Source of the DNA: Rhodospirillum sp.
GTDB lineage: Bacteria; Pseudomonadota; Alphaproteobacteria; Dongiales; Dongiaceae
Direction of reading: 5' to 3'
Assembly (NCBI GenBank): GCA_013822765.1
Contig: PNKY01000007.1
Location: forward strand, 62,001-126,000
Length of the DNA: 64,000 nt
Every line of letters begins with the position of its first letter. The first letter of the stretch is position 1. The notes below the pieces were generated by a model, which was given only the letters and a program-made list of their open reading frames with translations, was not told the DNA's origin and searched no databases. Below, piece by piece: positions 1 through 9,095 of the stretch. The position numbers and the translations under genes were made by a program.

Positions 1-570
1 GCTGCGCGTCGCCTCGAACCGGTCGAGCCCCTTGGCCTCCACCAGCAGCGACATGGCGCCGTACCAATCGAGGCTGAGCCCACGCTCCGCCAGTGCGATG
101 GCGGGCTGCACCAGATCGCCCCACGGCAGGCGGCCATAGGTGCGGTGCGCTAGGTTGAGGCCGGAGACGACCCCCGGAACGGCGACGGAATGCGGCCCGA
201 GGATGTTGCGGTCCTCAATCACCCCCGGCCAGCCGAAGAATCCTTCCGCGGTCGGCCCGCCGGTCAGCGGATAGTCGGCGGGATCGATCGCCTGCGGCGC
301 GATCATGCCGTAGTCGAGGCAGCGCACCTCACGCGTCTTGGCATCCCACAGGGTGGCGAACCCGCCGCCGCCGAGCCCGCTCATCCACGGCTCAACCGCG
401 CCCAGCGCCAGGCTGACGGCAACGGCGGCGTCCACTGCATGGCCGCCTTGCGCCAGGATGCGGGCGCCGGCCGCTGCCGCGTCGCGCGATTGCGAGGCCG
501 CCAAGCCATCGCGGCTGCGCGCCGCCGGCTTGGCATAGAGCACGCTGGGTGGAACCATAAGCCCGGTCAT
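1..570 (-). CDS. ggt: Gamma-glutamyltranspeptidase, N-terminal part (runs off window)
   Basis: I translated the minus strand from the ATG at 570; the frame stays open for 190 codons to the window edge, so the C-terminal part lies outside. Residues near the start read SQSRDAAAAGARILAQGG, followed by HAVDAAVAVSLALGAVEPWMSG and LGGGGFATLWD. This is the characteristic N-terminal signature of the gamma-glutamyltranspeptidase family, N-terminal nucleophile hydrolases that cleave or transfer gamma-glutamyl groups, for example from glutathione. No export signal is visible at the N-terminus, so a cytoplasmic member is possible. The autoprocessing Thr and the small subunit are not in the window. An internal ATG five codons in is an alternative start. 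The gene is divergent from the cyclase at 640. Confidence 0.85.
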   Translation of the reverse strand, partial: MTGLMVPPSVLYAKPAARSRDGLAASQSRDAAAAGARILAQGGHAVDAAVAVSLALGAVEPWMSGLGGGGFATLWDAKTREVRCLDYGMIAPQAIDPADYPLTGGPTAEGFFGWPGVIEDRNILGPHSVAVPGVVSGLNLAHRTYGRLPWGDLVQPAIALAERGLSLDWYGAMSLLVEAKGLDRFEATRS

Positions 571-639
571 CTGTGATCGCCGCCCCTGTTTTTGTCGCGA
601 GTCGCGATGCTAGACTTCCCGCCTCTCAAGGGGAAGCGG

Positions 640-2856
640 ATGAAAATCGGTTGGGACTTGGCAGTGGGCGCGGCGATCCTGATCGGCGCGCTTGGTCTGC
701 GCGCGGTCGATCCCCTGCCGCTGCAAACTCTGCGCAACCTGACCTTCGATTCCTATCAGCGCCTGAAGCCGCGCGCGTACGACCCCAGTATCCCAGTGGT
801 GATCGCCACCATCGACGAAAAATCGCTCGATAAATTCGGCCAATGGCCCTGGTCACGGACGACGTTGGCACAGATCACCGACAGGTTGACGGAACTAGGC
901 GCCGCGGCAATTGCGTTCGACATCATCTTTGCTGAACCCGACCGCACGTCGCCCATCGCGATCGCCAGCAACCTGCCGGCCGATTCGAAATATGACTCGG
1001 CGCGCGCGCAACTGGCCGCGCTGCCCGATCCGGATGCGGACTTTGCCGCTGCGCTGGCGCGATCGCCGTCGGTTCTGGCCTTCGCCTATTCCGACGATGC
1101 CGCGTTGTCCGCCGATCCGTCGATCGAATTTCCCTATGGCTTCAGCATCATCGGCACGGCGGAAGAGAACTATGTCGCGGGCAAGGTGCAGGGAGCGCCT
1201 TTCGCCATCCTGCCGCTGCCGGCGCTCATGCAGGCGGCGCATGGGATGGGCGAGGTGCATGCCGGCGACCCGGATGCCGATGGCTTGATCCGGCGCGTGC
1301 CGCTCGCGGTGGCGGTCGGCAACAAGCTCTATCCGACACTTGCCGGTGATGCGCTCCGCGTCGGCGTCGGCGGCCAGACTGCGCAAGTGAAGGTGACGAG
1401 GGACGGCTTCATCGACCGGATGCGCGTCGGCGAAGCGATCGTTCCGGTGAACGATCGCGGTGAGCTGTTGCTTTACGACACCGGCGTCGTCGCCAAGCGC
1501 TATGTGTCGCTCGGCGATTTGTTCGATGCCGACTTCGATGCTGCGCGCATCACCGGCCACCTGGTCCTGATCGGCACCACGGTGGAAGGATTGAAGGATA
1601 TCCGCGCGACGCCGTTGGCGCCGGTCATGCCGGGCGTCGAGATCCATGCGCAGATCCTGGAGCAGATCATCAGCAATCACTATCTAACGCGCTCATATGA
1701 TGCCGACCAGATCGAGCAGTACTATCTGGCCGGCTTCGGCGTCGTGTTGCTGTTCTTCCTCTATCGGCGCAGCGCGATCGCCGGCACCCTGGTTCTGGTC
1801 GGCGCGCTGGTCGTGTCCATCGGTGCCTCGTGGTGGCAGTTTGCTGAGAAGGGCAACCTGTTCGACCCGATCTATCCGGGACTTGCCGCCGTGGTGATGT
1901 TCAGCAGCGGCACTGTGATCAACTACCTGCGCGTAGAGAAGGAGAAGCGCAACGTGCGCACGGCGATGGCGCGCTATTTGTCGCCCGTCTTGGCCGACCA
2001 GGTCAGCCAGCATCCCGAGCAGCTGAAGCTGGGCGGCGAACTGCGCGAGCTGACCCTGATGTTCACCGACATCCGCGGCTTTACCCACATCTCCGAATCG
2101 CTCGACCCACAGGCGCTGACGACGCTGATGAACTCGTTCCTGACGCCGATGACGCGGGTGATCCAGGATCACGAGGGCTTCATCGACAAATATATCGGCG
2201 ATTGCATCATGGCGTTCTGGAACGCCCCGATCGACGTGCCGAGCCATGCGCAAAAAGCCATTCTTGCCGCCTTCGACATGCGCGCCGAGCTGACGCGCAT
2301 CAACGCCATGCTGAGGGAGAATGCCGAGAAGGAAGATCGCGCGGAGGTCGAGTTGCGGATCGGCATCGGGCTCAATTCCGGCATCTGCTGCGTCGGCAAC
2401 ATGGGCTCGGAGCAGCGGCTGGAATATTCCGTGCTGGGCGACACCGTGAACATCGCCTCGCGCCTGGAATCGCTTTCGCCGGCCTATGGGGTGGACCTGG
2501 TGATCGGCGAGGAGACGGCGAGTGGCGCCGCCGAGTTCGCGCTGCTGGAGCTGGATCGCGTGCGGGTCAAGGGCAAGGTTCTGCCGATCCGAATTTATAC
2601 CGGTCTCGGCGACCGGACGGTGGCGGCGACACAGGAATTCCAGCAATTGCACGACGCCCAATCGCGCCTATTGGCCCACTACCGTGCCAAGGAGTGGGAC
2701 CAGGCGGAGGCCGCCCTGGCCCAATGCCGGACCCTGGCGCCGGCGCTCCTGCATGGGCTTTATGAGCTTTATGAAAAGCGGATCGCGCATTATCGCATCG
2801 ATCCGCCACCCGCCAATTGGGATGGCGTCTATGAAGCCAAGACCAAGGCGGGGTAG
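640..2856 (+). CDS. CHASE2-domain adenylate/guanylate cyclase
   Basis: A membrane-bound class III nucleotide cyclase of about 738 residues. A hydrophobic N-terminal helix (about residues 5-22) is followed by a periplasmic CHASE2 sensor (about 25-355), three membrane helices (about 362-378, 380-402, 411-432) and a catalytic domain (about 465-650). The catalytic domain has the metal-binding motif LMFTDIRGFTHISE, a second acidic motif YIGDCIMAFWNAP, and LEYSVLGDTVNIASRLE. These are the hallmarks of active class III cyclases, so the metal aspartates appear intact. I chose the ATG at 640 because a purine-rich stretch (AAGGGGAAGCGG) precedes it; in-frame ATGs at 592 and 607 are alternatives. The product, cAMP or cGMP, cannot be told with certainty, though the family mostly makes cAMP. 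The next gene carries a cyclic-nucleotide-binding domain. Confidence 0.92.
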   Translation: MKIGWDLAVGAAILIGALGLRAVDPLPLQTLRNLTFDSYQRLKPRAYDPSIPVVIATIDEKSLDKFGQWPWSRTTLAQITDRLTELGAAAIAFDIIFAEPDRTSPIAIASNLPADSKYDSARAQLAALPDPDADFAAALARSPSVLAFAYSDDAALSADPSIEFPYGFSIIGTAEENYVAGKVQGAPFAILPLPALMQAAHGMGEVHAGDPDADGLIRRVPLAVAVGNKLYPTLAGDALRVGVGGQTAQVKVTRDGFIDRMRVGEAIVPVNDRGELLLYDTGVVAKRYVSLGDLFDADFDAARITGHLVLIGTTVEGLKDIRATPLAPVMPGVEIHAQILEQIISNHYLTRSYDADQIEQYYLAGFGVVLLFFLYRRSAIAGTLVLVGALVVSIGASWWQFAEKGNLFDPIYPGLAAVVMFSSGTVINYLRVEKEKRNVRTAMARYLSPVLADQVSQHPEQLKLGGELRELTLMFTDIRGFTHISESLDPQALTTLMNSFLTPMTRVIQDHEGFIDKYIGDCIMAFWNAPIDVPSHAQKAILAAFDMRAELTRINAMLRENAEKEDRAEVELRIGIGLNSGICCVGNMGSEQRLEYSVLGDTVNIASRLESLSPAYGVDLVIGEETASGAAEFALLELDRVRVKGKVLPIRIYTGLGDRTVAATQEFQQLHDAQSRLLAHYRAKEWDQAEAALAQCRTLAPALLHGLYELYEKRIAHYRIDPPPANWDGVYEAKTKAG

Positions 2857-2965
2857 AACAGGGGCATGATGCTGCCTCGCAAGCCCAGGTCGCCGCTGGT
2901 TTCGCTGCTGGTCTTCCCCCATTTGGGGGGAGGGAAGCGGGTCACCGTCCGGCTAGCTTAGACCC

Positions 2966-5491
2966 ATGGCTGATATCGGATTCATCGTTTTCGGGCTGAC
3001 CGGGCTGCTGGCGCTGACCAGCCTGCTGCCGGCGTTGGCGCAGCGGGTCCGGCTACCCTATTCGGTGCTGCTGGCGCTGGCTGGCAGCGCGCTCGGGCTG
3101 CTGATCGCGGCCCGCGGCGACATGCCGGCCGGGTTCGTGGGCACCGATTTCCTCAACGCGCTGTCCAACTTCCACATCTCGTCCCAGGCGTTCCTGGTCA
3201 TCTTCCTGCCCACCCTGTTGTTCGAGACCGCGCTCGCCATCGACGTGCGGCGCATGCTGAACGACGTGGCGCCGATCCTGCTGATGGCGGTGGTGGCGGT
3301 CGTGGTGTGCATGGTGGTGGTCGGCGTCACGCTCTCCGCCCTTACGACCTACGGCCTGATCGCCTGCCTGATGCTGGGCGCCATCATCGCCACCACCGAT
3401 CCGGCGGCGGTGGTCGGCATCTTTCGCGAGATCGGCGCGCCCCGCCGGCTCACCATGCTGGTCGAAGGCGAAAGCCTGCTGAACGACGCCGCGGCGATCG
3501 CCCTGTTCGGCATGCTGGCCGGCATGCTGATGGCCGGACAAGAGGCATCCTGGGGTGGGGTCGCGGTCGACTTCCTGGTGAAGTTCCTGGGCGGCGCGGC
3601 CATCGGCGCCGCGATGGGGCTGGCGGTCTGCTACATCTTGCCGCTGCTCAAGGGCGTCACGGCGGCGGAGATCACCCTCACGGTCGCGCTCGCCTATCTC
3701 AGCTTCTACGTGGGGGAGCATTATTTCCACGTCTCGGGCGTCGTGGCCTGCGTCGCCGCCGGGCTGGTGGTCGGCTCCCTCGGCCGCACCCGCATGTCGC
3801 CGCGCACGCACGAGCACATGGAGGGCGCGTGGGGCCAGCTCGGCTTCTGGGCCAACTCCCTCATCTTCCTGCTCGCCGCCATGCTGGTGCCGGAAATCAT
3901 GAGCCGCACCAGCTGGGCAGAGGTCGGCATCATCCTGGTGCTCTACATCGCGGCGCTGGTGGCGCGCATCATCGTGGTCGGCGGCTTGCTGCCGCTGCTG
4001 ACCGCCCTCGGCGTGGCGGAGCGCGTCAACAACCGGATGAAGGTGGTGGTGGCGTGGGGCGGCCTGCGCGGTGCCATCTCGCTGGCGTTGGCGCTCGCGG
4101 TGGTCGAGCATCCGGATGCTTCCGATTCGCTGCGCGACTTCATCGCCACCAGCGTCACCGGCTACGTGCTGATGACCCTGTTCATCAATGGCACGACCCT
4201 GCGCCTGATGATCCATTGGCTGAAGCTGGACCGCTTGTCGGCGCTGGATCGCGGGCTGCGCGACCGCGCACTCTCTCTCGCGATCGAGGAGATCGACCAG
4301 GAAGTGCGCGCCATCGGCCGGCGCGAGGGCCTCGCCTCCGCCGCCATCGACATGATCACCACCCGCTATGCGCTACAGCTCAATCATTTCCGCCGCATCC
4401 GCGCCGGCCGCGGCGACCTGATGCTGGATGAGCTGCTGTCGATCGGCCTCGCCATGCTGAGCGCGCAGGAAGAGGTACGGTATTTCAAGAATTTCAAGGA
4501 CGGCATCATGCCGCGCCGGATCGCCGCAACTTTGCTGACCGATGCCGGGCGCCTGCGCGAGGCGGCGCGCTTCAACGGCCGCGAGGGTTACGCCAACGCG
4601 GCGCGCCAGACCCTGCGCCACGATTGGCGGATGAATCTTGGCATCTGGCTCAACCACGAATTCGGCGTCGAGCGGCTGCTGGCGGACGCCTTGGCGGAGC
4701 GCTGCGAGGCCATGCTCAACCGCCGCCTGGTGATCGGCGAGCTGCTCGGCTTCTGCCGTGACCGCCTGACCGCGCTGCTCGGCGAAGAGACTGCGATCGA
4801 GATCCGCGGCCTGATCCTGGAGCGCACGCGCGCAATCGACGAGGCGTTGACGGCGCTGCGCCTGCAGTATCCCGATTTCACCCGCGAGCTGCAGAGTCGC
4901 TATCTCGGCCGCATCGCGCGCCAGATGGAGAGCGATCGCTACGATGAGTGGAAGGAGCGCGCAATCGTCGGCGGCGAGGTGGCGGAAGCCCTGGAGCACG
5001 ACCGAGACGAGCGCTGGGCCGATCTCGACAAGCAGGGCCGGCTGGACGTAGCCTTGTCCGCGGCCGAGCTGGTGGAACGCGTGCCCCTGTTCGCCAAGCT
5101 CGAGCCCGAGAAGCGCGCCTCGATCGCGCGGCTGCTGAAGCCGCGCATGACCCTGCCGGGCGACCCGATCGTGCGGCGCGGCCAGCGCGGCGATGCGATG
5201 TATTTCATCGCTTCGGGCGCGGCCGCGGTGCTGATCCCCGGCAAGCCGGTGGAGCTTGGCAGCGGCGAATTCTTCGGCGAGCTTGCCTTGCTGACCGGAC
5301 AGCCGCGCAACGCCGATGTGGTGTCGCTCGGCTATTGCCGCCTGCTGGAGCTCAGCTCCGGCGACTTCCAGGACCTGCTGGCGGGCGATGCCGATCTCAA
5401 GCGCGCCATCGAAGCGGTGGCGGAAGAACGCATGCATCCACAGCGCGGCGACACGCGCGCCCAACAGCGCGACCGGCAGGTCGGCCGCTGA
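2966..5491 (+). CDS. CPA1-type Na+/H+ antiporter with C-terminal cyclic-nucleotide-binding domain
   Basis: An 841-residue protein. Residues 1 to about 415 form a multi-helix CPA1/NhaP transport domain, with the ATTDPAAVVGIF motif near residue 141 and the GESLLNDAAAIALF motif (ion-binding Asn-Asp) near 168-181. A long soluble helical region follows (about 420-690). The C-terminus (about 695-815) is a cyclic-nucleotide-binding domain: it has a phosphate-binding-cassette-like GEFFGELALLTGQPRNADV with the ligand-contacting Glu and Arg. The residue after the Arg is Asn rather than the usual Ser/Thr, so nucleotide preference is uncertain. The likely role is cation/proton exchange across the inner membrane, gated by cAMP or cGMP. 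The gene lies 109 bases downstream of the CHASE2 cyclase on the same strand, which suggests that the cyclase makes its ligand. Confidence 0.9.
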   Translation: MADIGFIVFGLTGLLALTSLLPALAQRVRLPYSVLLALAGSALGLLIAARGDMPAGFVGTDFLNALSNFHISSQAFLVIFLPTLLFETALAIDVRRMLNDVAPILLMAVVAVVVCMVVVGVTLSALTTYGLIACLMLGAIIATTDPAAVVGIFREIGAPRRLTMLVEGESLLNDAAAIALFGMLAGMLMAGQEASWGGVAVDFLVKFLGGAAIGAAMGLAVCYILPLLKGVTAAEITLTVALAYLSFYVGEHYFHVSGVVACVAAGLVVGSLGRTRMSPRTHEHMEGAWGQLGFWANSLIFLLAAMLVPEIMSRTSWAEVGIILVLYIAALVARIIVVGGLLPLLTALGVAERVNNRMKVVVAWGGLRGAISLALALAVVEHPDASDSLRDFIATSVTGYVLMTLFINGTTLRLMIHWLKLDRLSALDRGLRDRALSLAIEEIDQEVRAIGRREGLASAAIDMITTRYALQLNHFRRIRAGRGDLMLDELLSIGLAMLSAQEEVRYFKNFKDGIMPRRIAATLLTDAGRLREAARFNGREGYANAARQTLRHDWRMNLGIWLNHEFGVERLLADALAERCEAMLNRRLVIGELLGFCRDRLTALLGEETAIEIRGLILERTRAIDEALTALRLQYPDFTRELQSRYLGRIARQMESDRYDEWKERAIVGGEVAEALEHDRDERWADLDKQGRLDVALSAAELVERVPLFAKLEPEKRASIARLLKPRMTLPGDPIVRRGQRGDAMYFIASGAAAVLIPGKPVELGSGEFFGELALLTGQPRNADVVSLGYCRLLELSSGDFQDLLAGDADLKRAIEAVAEERMHPQRGDTRAQQRDRQVGR

Positions 5492-5513
5492 TCCGTCCAG
5501 CAAAGTAGTCCAA

Positions 5514-6431
5514 TTGACCAAAGACAATCATCTGCGGGGCATCCTGTTCCTGCTCGGCTCGGGGATCGTGTTCACGATCCTCGATTCGCTGGCCAAGGAG
5601 ACCTCGTACTTCATCCCGGTGCTGCAGGTCGCCTGGGGGCGCTATGTGTTCCATGTGGTGTTCCTGCCATTCTATGCCGAGCGGCCGGTGGGGCAGCCGG
5701 TGTGGTCGGCAACGCGCTGGGCGCGCATGTTTGTGACCAAGCATCCGTGGCTGCAGCTGGCGCGCTCGCTGCTGCTGCTCGGCGCGACCTTGTTCTTCTT
5801 CGGCGCGGTCAGCTACGTGCCGCTGGCGGAAGCGCAGGCGGTCGCTTTCATCGAGCCGCTGCTGATTACCGGCATCGCTCACTTCTTCTTGGCCGAGCGC
5901 GTCGGTGTCCGGCGCTGGCTGGCGATCGCGGTCGGCTTCATTGGCGTATTGGTGGTGATCCGGCCCGGCTTCGGCATGATGCATTGGGGCATGCTGCTGT
6001 CGCTGGGCTCGGCCGGTTGCGGCTCGATCTATGCCACGCTGACCCGCATCGTCTCGCGTGAGGATTCGGCCGGCACGTCGCTGGCCTATTCAGGCATCGC
6101 GGGATTCATCGGTCTCACCTTGGCGATGCCCTTCATCTGGCAGCCTGCCTCCGGCACCGTCTGGCTCCTGTTCTTCGCGCTCGGCGTCTCGGGCGGGCTC
6201 GGCCACTACCTGATGATCAAGGCGTTCGAAGCGGCGCCCGGCGGCACGCTCGCGCCATTCATCTACGTGCAGATGCTGTGGATGGTGATCATCGGCTTCA
6301 TCTGGTTCGGCGACTGGCCTGCGATCACCACCTGGGTCGGCATTGCGCTGATCGTCGGCTCAGGTCTTTACGCCTTGCATCGCGAACGCATCCGGGCCCG
6401 CGAAAGGGCGCGGATTTCCACACGTTCCTAA
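5514..6431 (+). CDS. EamA/DMT-superfamily transporter
   Basis: About 305 residues with roughly ten hydrophobic segments arranged as two EamA repeats. The first begins GILFLLGSGIVFTILDSLAK and the second covers the LSLGSAGCGSIYATL region. The protein is typical in length for drug/metabolite exporters. No ATG fits the homologous beginning. The TTG at 5514, giving LTKDNHLRGIL, is the best start; it lies 22 bases after the antiporter stop, so the two genes could be cotranscribed. No convincing ribosome-binding site is visible, which makes the start uncertain. The substrate cannot be predicted from sequence alone. Confidence 0.85.
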   Translation: MTKDNHLRGILFLLGSGIVFTILDSLAKETSYFIPVLQVAWGRYVFHVVFLPFYAERPVGQPVWSATRWARMFVTKHPWLQLARSLLLLGATLFFFGAVSYVPLAEAQAVAFIEPLLITGIAHFFLAERVGVRRWLAIAVGFIGVLVVIRPGFGMMHWGMLLSLGSAGCGSIYATLTRIVSREDSAGTSLAYSGIAGFIGLTLAMPFIWQPASGTVWLLFFALGVSGGLGHYLMIKAFEAAPGGTLAPFIYVQMLWMVIIGFIWFGDWPAITTWVGIALIVGSGLYALHRERIRARERARISTRS

Positions 6432-6569
6432 GGCCTTACCGCTGATGATGGCATGACCCATGCGGGTCAGCCCGGTGCTCTGGCGCGGCCATTTGCGGCG
6501 GGCTATAAGCAGGGCGGGATTGGCGCGCCCGACGACCCTGCGCGCCCGAAAAGAGCAAGGGAGGTTGAC

Positions 6570-8084
6570 ATGAATCTCGAACAAGCAAGGTCATTGGACG
6601 CGAAGGCGCTGCACAAGGCGGCCGCCAAGCTGAAGCCCGAAACCCGTCACTTCATCGACGGCAAGTTCGTCTCGTCGAAGAAGGGCAAGACGTTCCAGAC
6701 CATCAATCCGGCGACCGGCGACGTGATCGCGGAAGTCGCACGCGGCGATGCCAGCGACGTCGACGCGGCTGTGAAGGCCGCGCGCAAGGCGTTCAAGTCC
6801 GGCGTCTGGTCGCGCATGGCGCCGCGCGACCGCATGGCCGTCGTCTACAAGTTCGCCAGGCTGATCGAGGACAACGCGCTCGAGTTCGCGCTGCTCGACA
6901 CCACCGACATGGGCAAGCCGATCAGCGAGATGCTGAACATCGACATCCCCGGCGCGGTGATGACGTTCAACTATTTCGGCGAGACGATCGACAAGATCGC
7001 GGGCCAGGTCACGGAGACCGCGGCGACCGAGTTCCACTACATCCTGCGTCAGCCGCTGGGTGTCGTCGGCTGCATCGTGCCGTGGAACTATCCGCTGATG
7101 ATGGCGGCATGGAAGACCGCGCCGGCGCTATCCGCCGGCAACTCGGTGATCCTGAAGCCGGCGGAGCAGTCGCCGCTGTCAGCCAACCTGATGGCCAAGC
7201 TGTTCATGGAAGCGGGTGGCCCAGCGGGCGTGTTCAACGTCATCCACGGCCTCGGCGAAGAGGCCGGCAAGGCGCTGGCCCTCCACAACGACGTCGACAA
7301 GATCGGCTTCACCGGCTCGACCGAAGTCGGCAAGCTGATGATGGTCTATGCCGGCCAGTCCAACATGAAGCGCGTCACCACCGAGTGCGGCGGCAAGACC
7401 CCGCAGATCATCACCGGCGACGTGCCGGATCTCGACACCGCGGTGCAGTATGCGGTGAATGGCATCTACGGAAACCAGGGCGAGGTGTGCAACGCCGGCT
7501 CGCGCCTGATCGTCGACGCCAAGATCCATGACGAGTTCGTCTCGAAGTTCCTGGAGAAGGCGAAGAAGAGCTTCAGTCCCGGCGACCCGCTCGACCCCTC
7601 GACCACGATGGGCCCGCTGGTCACCAAGGAGCAGCAGAAGCGCGTGCTCTCCTACATCGACATCGGCAAGAAAGAAGGCGCCAAGCTCGCCATGGGCGGC
7701 GCAACGCCGAAGGGCTTGGACAAAGGCTGCTACGTCTCGCCCACGCTGTTCACCGGCGTGAAGAACGACATGCGCATCGCCAAGGAAGAGATCTTCGGCC
7801 CGGTCACCGGCGTCCTCACCTACAAGAAGCTGGACGACGCGATCGCCATGGCCAACGATTCGATCTATGGCCTCGCCGCCTCGATCTGGACCTCGGACGT
7901 CTCGGTCGCCCACAAGGCGGCGCGCGACATCGAGGCCGGCATCGTGTGGGTGAACTGCTTCGACCACGGCGACATGACCTCGATCTGGGGCGGCTTCAAG
8001 CAGTCCGGCATGGGCCGCGACAAGTGCCTGGAAACGCTGACCACCGTCACCCAGACCAAGTCGGTGTGGATGCACCTGGGCTGA
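6570..8084 (+). CDS. NAD(P)+-dependent aldehyde dehydrogenase (PuuC-like)
   Basis: A 504-residue member of the ALDH superfamily that oxidises an aldehyde to its acid in the cytoplasm. Visible signatures are the cofactor-binding and Asn-transition-state region VVGCIVPWNYPLMMAAWK, the motif GFTGSTEVGK, the general-base Glu in VTTECGGKTPQ and the catalytic Cys in NQGEVCNAGSRL. The start at 6570 is preceded by a strong GGGAGG site; the open frame upstream to 6453 is probably untranslated. The overall sequence resembles gamma-glutamylaminobutyraldehyde and betaine-type dehydrogenases, but the substrate is not fixed by anything visible. A strong intrinsic terminator follows, so it is probably monocistronic. 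Confidence 0.93.
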   Translation: MNLEQARSLDAKALHKAAAKLKPETRHFIDGKFVSSKKGKTFQTINPATGDVIAEVARGDASDVDAAVKAARKAFKSGVWSRMAPRDRMAVVYKFARLIEDNALEFALLDTTDMGKPISEMLNIDIPGAVMTFNYFGETIDKIAGQVTETAATEFHYILRQPLGVVGCIVPWNYPLMMAAWKTAPALSAGNSVILKPAEQSPLSANLMAKLFMEAGGPAGVFNVIHGLGEEAGKALALHNDVDKIGFTGSTEVGKLMMVYAGQSNMKRVTTECGGKTPQIITGDVPDLDTAVQYAVNGIYGNQGEVCNAGSRLIVDAKIHDEFVSKFLEKAKKSFSPGDPLDPSTTMGPLVTKEQQKRVLSYIDIGKKEGAKLAMGGATPKGLDKGCYVSPTLFTGVKNDMRIAKEEIFGPVTGVLTYKKLDDAIAMANDSIYGLAASIWTSDVSVAHKAARDIEAGIVWVNCFDHGDMTSIWGGFKQSGMGRDKCLETLTTVTQTKSVWMHLG

Positions 8085-8109
8085 GGCTCGGTGCCGCGCT
8101 AGAGTGCGA

Positions 8110-8136
8110 GGGCGGGAGGCAACTCCCGCCCTTTTT
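8110..8136 (+). terminator. Rho-independent terminator of the aldehyde dehydrogenase gene
   Basis: A nine-base perfect GC-rich stem (GGGCGGGAG at 8110-8118 with CTCCCGCCC at 8123-8131) with a four-base loop is followed by five T residues. It lies 25 bases after the stop codon. Confidence 0.93.
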
Positions 8137-8152
8137 GTTCGCAGGTGTTGCG

Positions 8153-8563
8153 ATGCGCTGGCTCCGCGCCTTGGCCATTTCGCTGGTGCTCTGCGGCTGC
8201 GGGACGTCACGGCCGGATGACGATCTCGAGGCCAGAGCCAAGGGCGGCGATGTCAGCGCCGCTTGCGATCTCGTCCTTCGGGACCTGCAACAATGTGCGG
8301 CCGCCCGGACGGACTGGATGGCGAATCCGCAATCGCCGCGCCCGGCCTGCCTGGATGACCCGGTGCCGGCCGACCATCAGCGCTACTTCTCGCAATCGAT
8401 CGATGCTCTTGAAGGGCCGCCGGAGCGCAGGGAGTTGCTGAAGATCATCAACTCCGGCGCCGCGAACACGGCGGCCAGCCTCAAGCTTGGCGTCGGCGCG
8501 CCGGAGCGGTTCGATTCCTCGATCGACATCATCGCGCAATCCTGCGCGACGCTGCGGGGCTAG
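8153..8563 (+). CDS. Small lipoprotein of unknown function
   Basis: A 136-residue protein starting at the ATG at 8153, just after the terminator. The N-terminus MRWLRALAISLVLCGCGTS is a short lipoprotein signal with a plausible lipobox (LCGC), so the mature protein would be anchored in the membrane from the second Cys. The remaining sequence contains several Cys residues (for example LQQCAAARTD and PRPACLDDP) that could form disulfides in the periplasm. I do not recognise a family. It lies convergent to a broken thioesterase gene. Confidence 0.6.
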   Translation: MRWLRALAISLVLCGCGTSRPDDDLEARAKGGDVSAACDLVLRDLQQCAAARTDWMANPQSPRPACLDDPVPADHQRYFSQSIDALEGPPERRELLKIINSGAANTAASLKLGVGAPERFDSSIDIIAQSCATLRG

Positions 8564-8573
8564 GTCGCCGCAT

Positions 8574-9013
8574 CTATTTTTCGATCGCGGTTTTCAATTC
8601 GACATCGTCGTCTGGAACCGCCTCGAAGGAGGCCAGCAATTCTTCCGGAATGCGCTTCGGGCGCCCGCTCTTGATGTCGACGTAGACCCATTTGGTCTCG
8701 GCCTGCGCCAAGAGCTGGCCGGCGCGGCGGAACGCGTATTTGCGCACCACTTCGCGCAGTGCCAGGCTGGAAGCCCAGGTATGGATGTCGAGCGCATCGC
8801 CGGCGAAGGCAGGGCGCAGATACTCGATGAAGTGCGAGCGCACGACCCAGGCAGCGCCGATCTCCAGGTAGCGCTCCATCGGCCAGCCGTTGGCGGCGGA
8901 GTGGGCAGTGGCGACCTCCTGCATCCAGGCACGTAGCGCTGGTTGTTGACGTGGCCGAACGCGTCGATCGCCTCATCGGTGACGGTCAGCTCTTGCCGGA
9001 AGATCCGTGGCAT
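8574..9013 (-). pseudogene. Acyl-CoA thioesterase (4HBT hot-dog fold), frameshifted
   Basis: Two minus-strand frames together encode one complete small thioesterase. The first, from the ATG at 9013, gives the N-terminus with the hot-dog signature DAFGHVNNQRYV. The second, ending at 8574, continues with WMQEVATAHSAANGWPMERYLEIG and the usual C-terminal strands (TKWVYVDIKSGRPKRIPEELL). The join is at about 8925-8930, where one base is missing: adding a single base after the codon for RYV restores the expected VxWMQEV sequence. This is either a recent inactivating frameshift or a sequencing error in this GC-rich stretch. Confidence 0.8.
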
Positions 9014-9095
9014 AGCGCTCCTCGCCTGCAACAGTCGTACAAGCAAACGGCCCGCCGGTTCGTTCCGGCGGGCCGCTCATCACTCTCCGCTCGGA

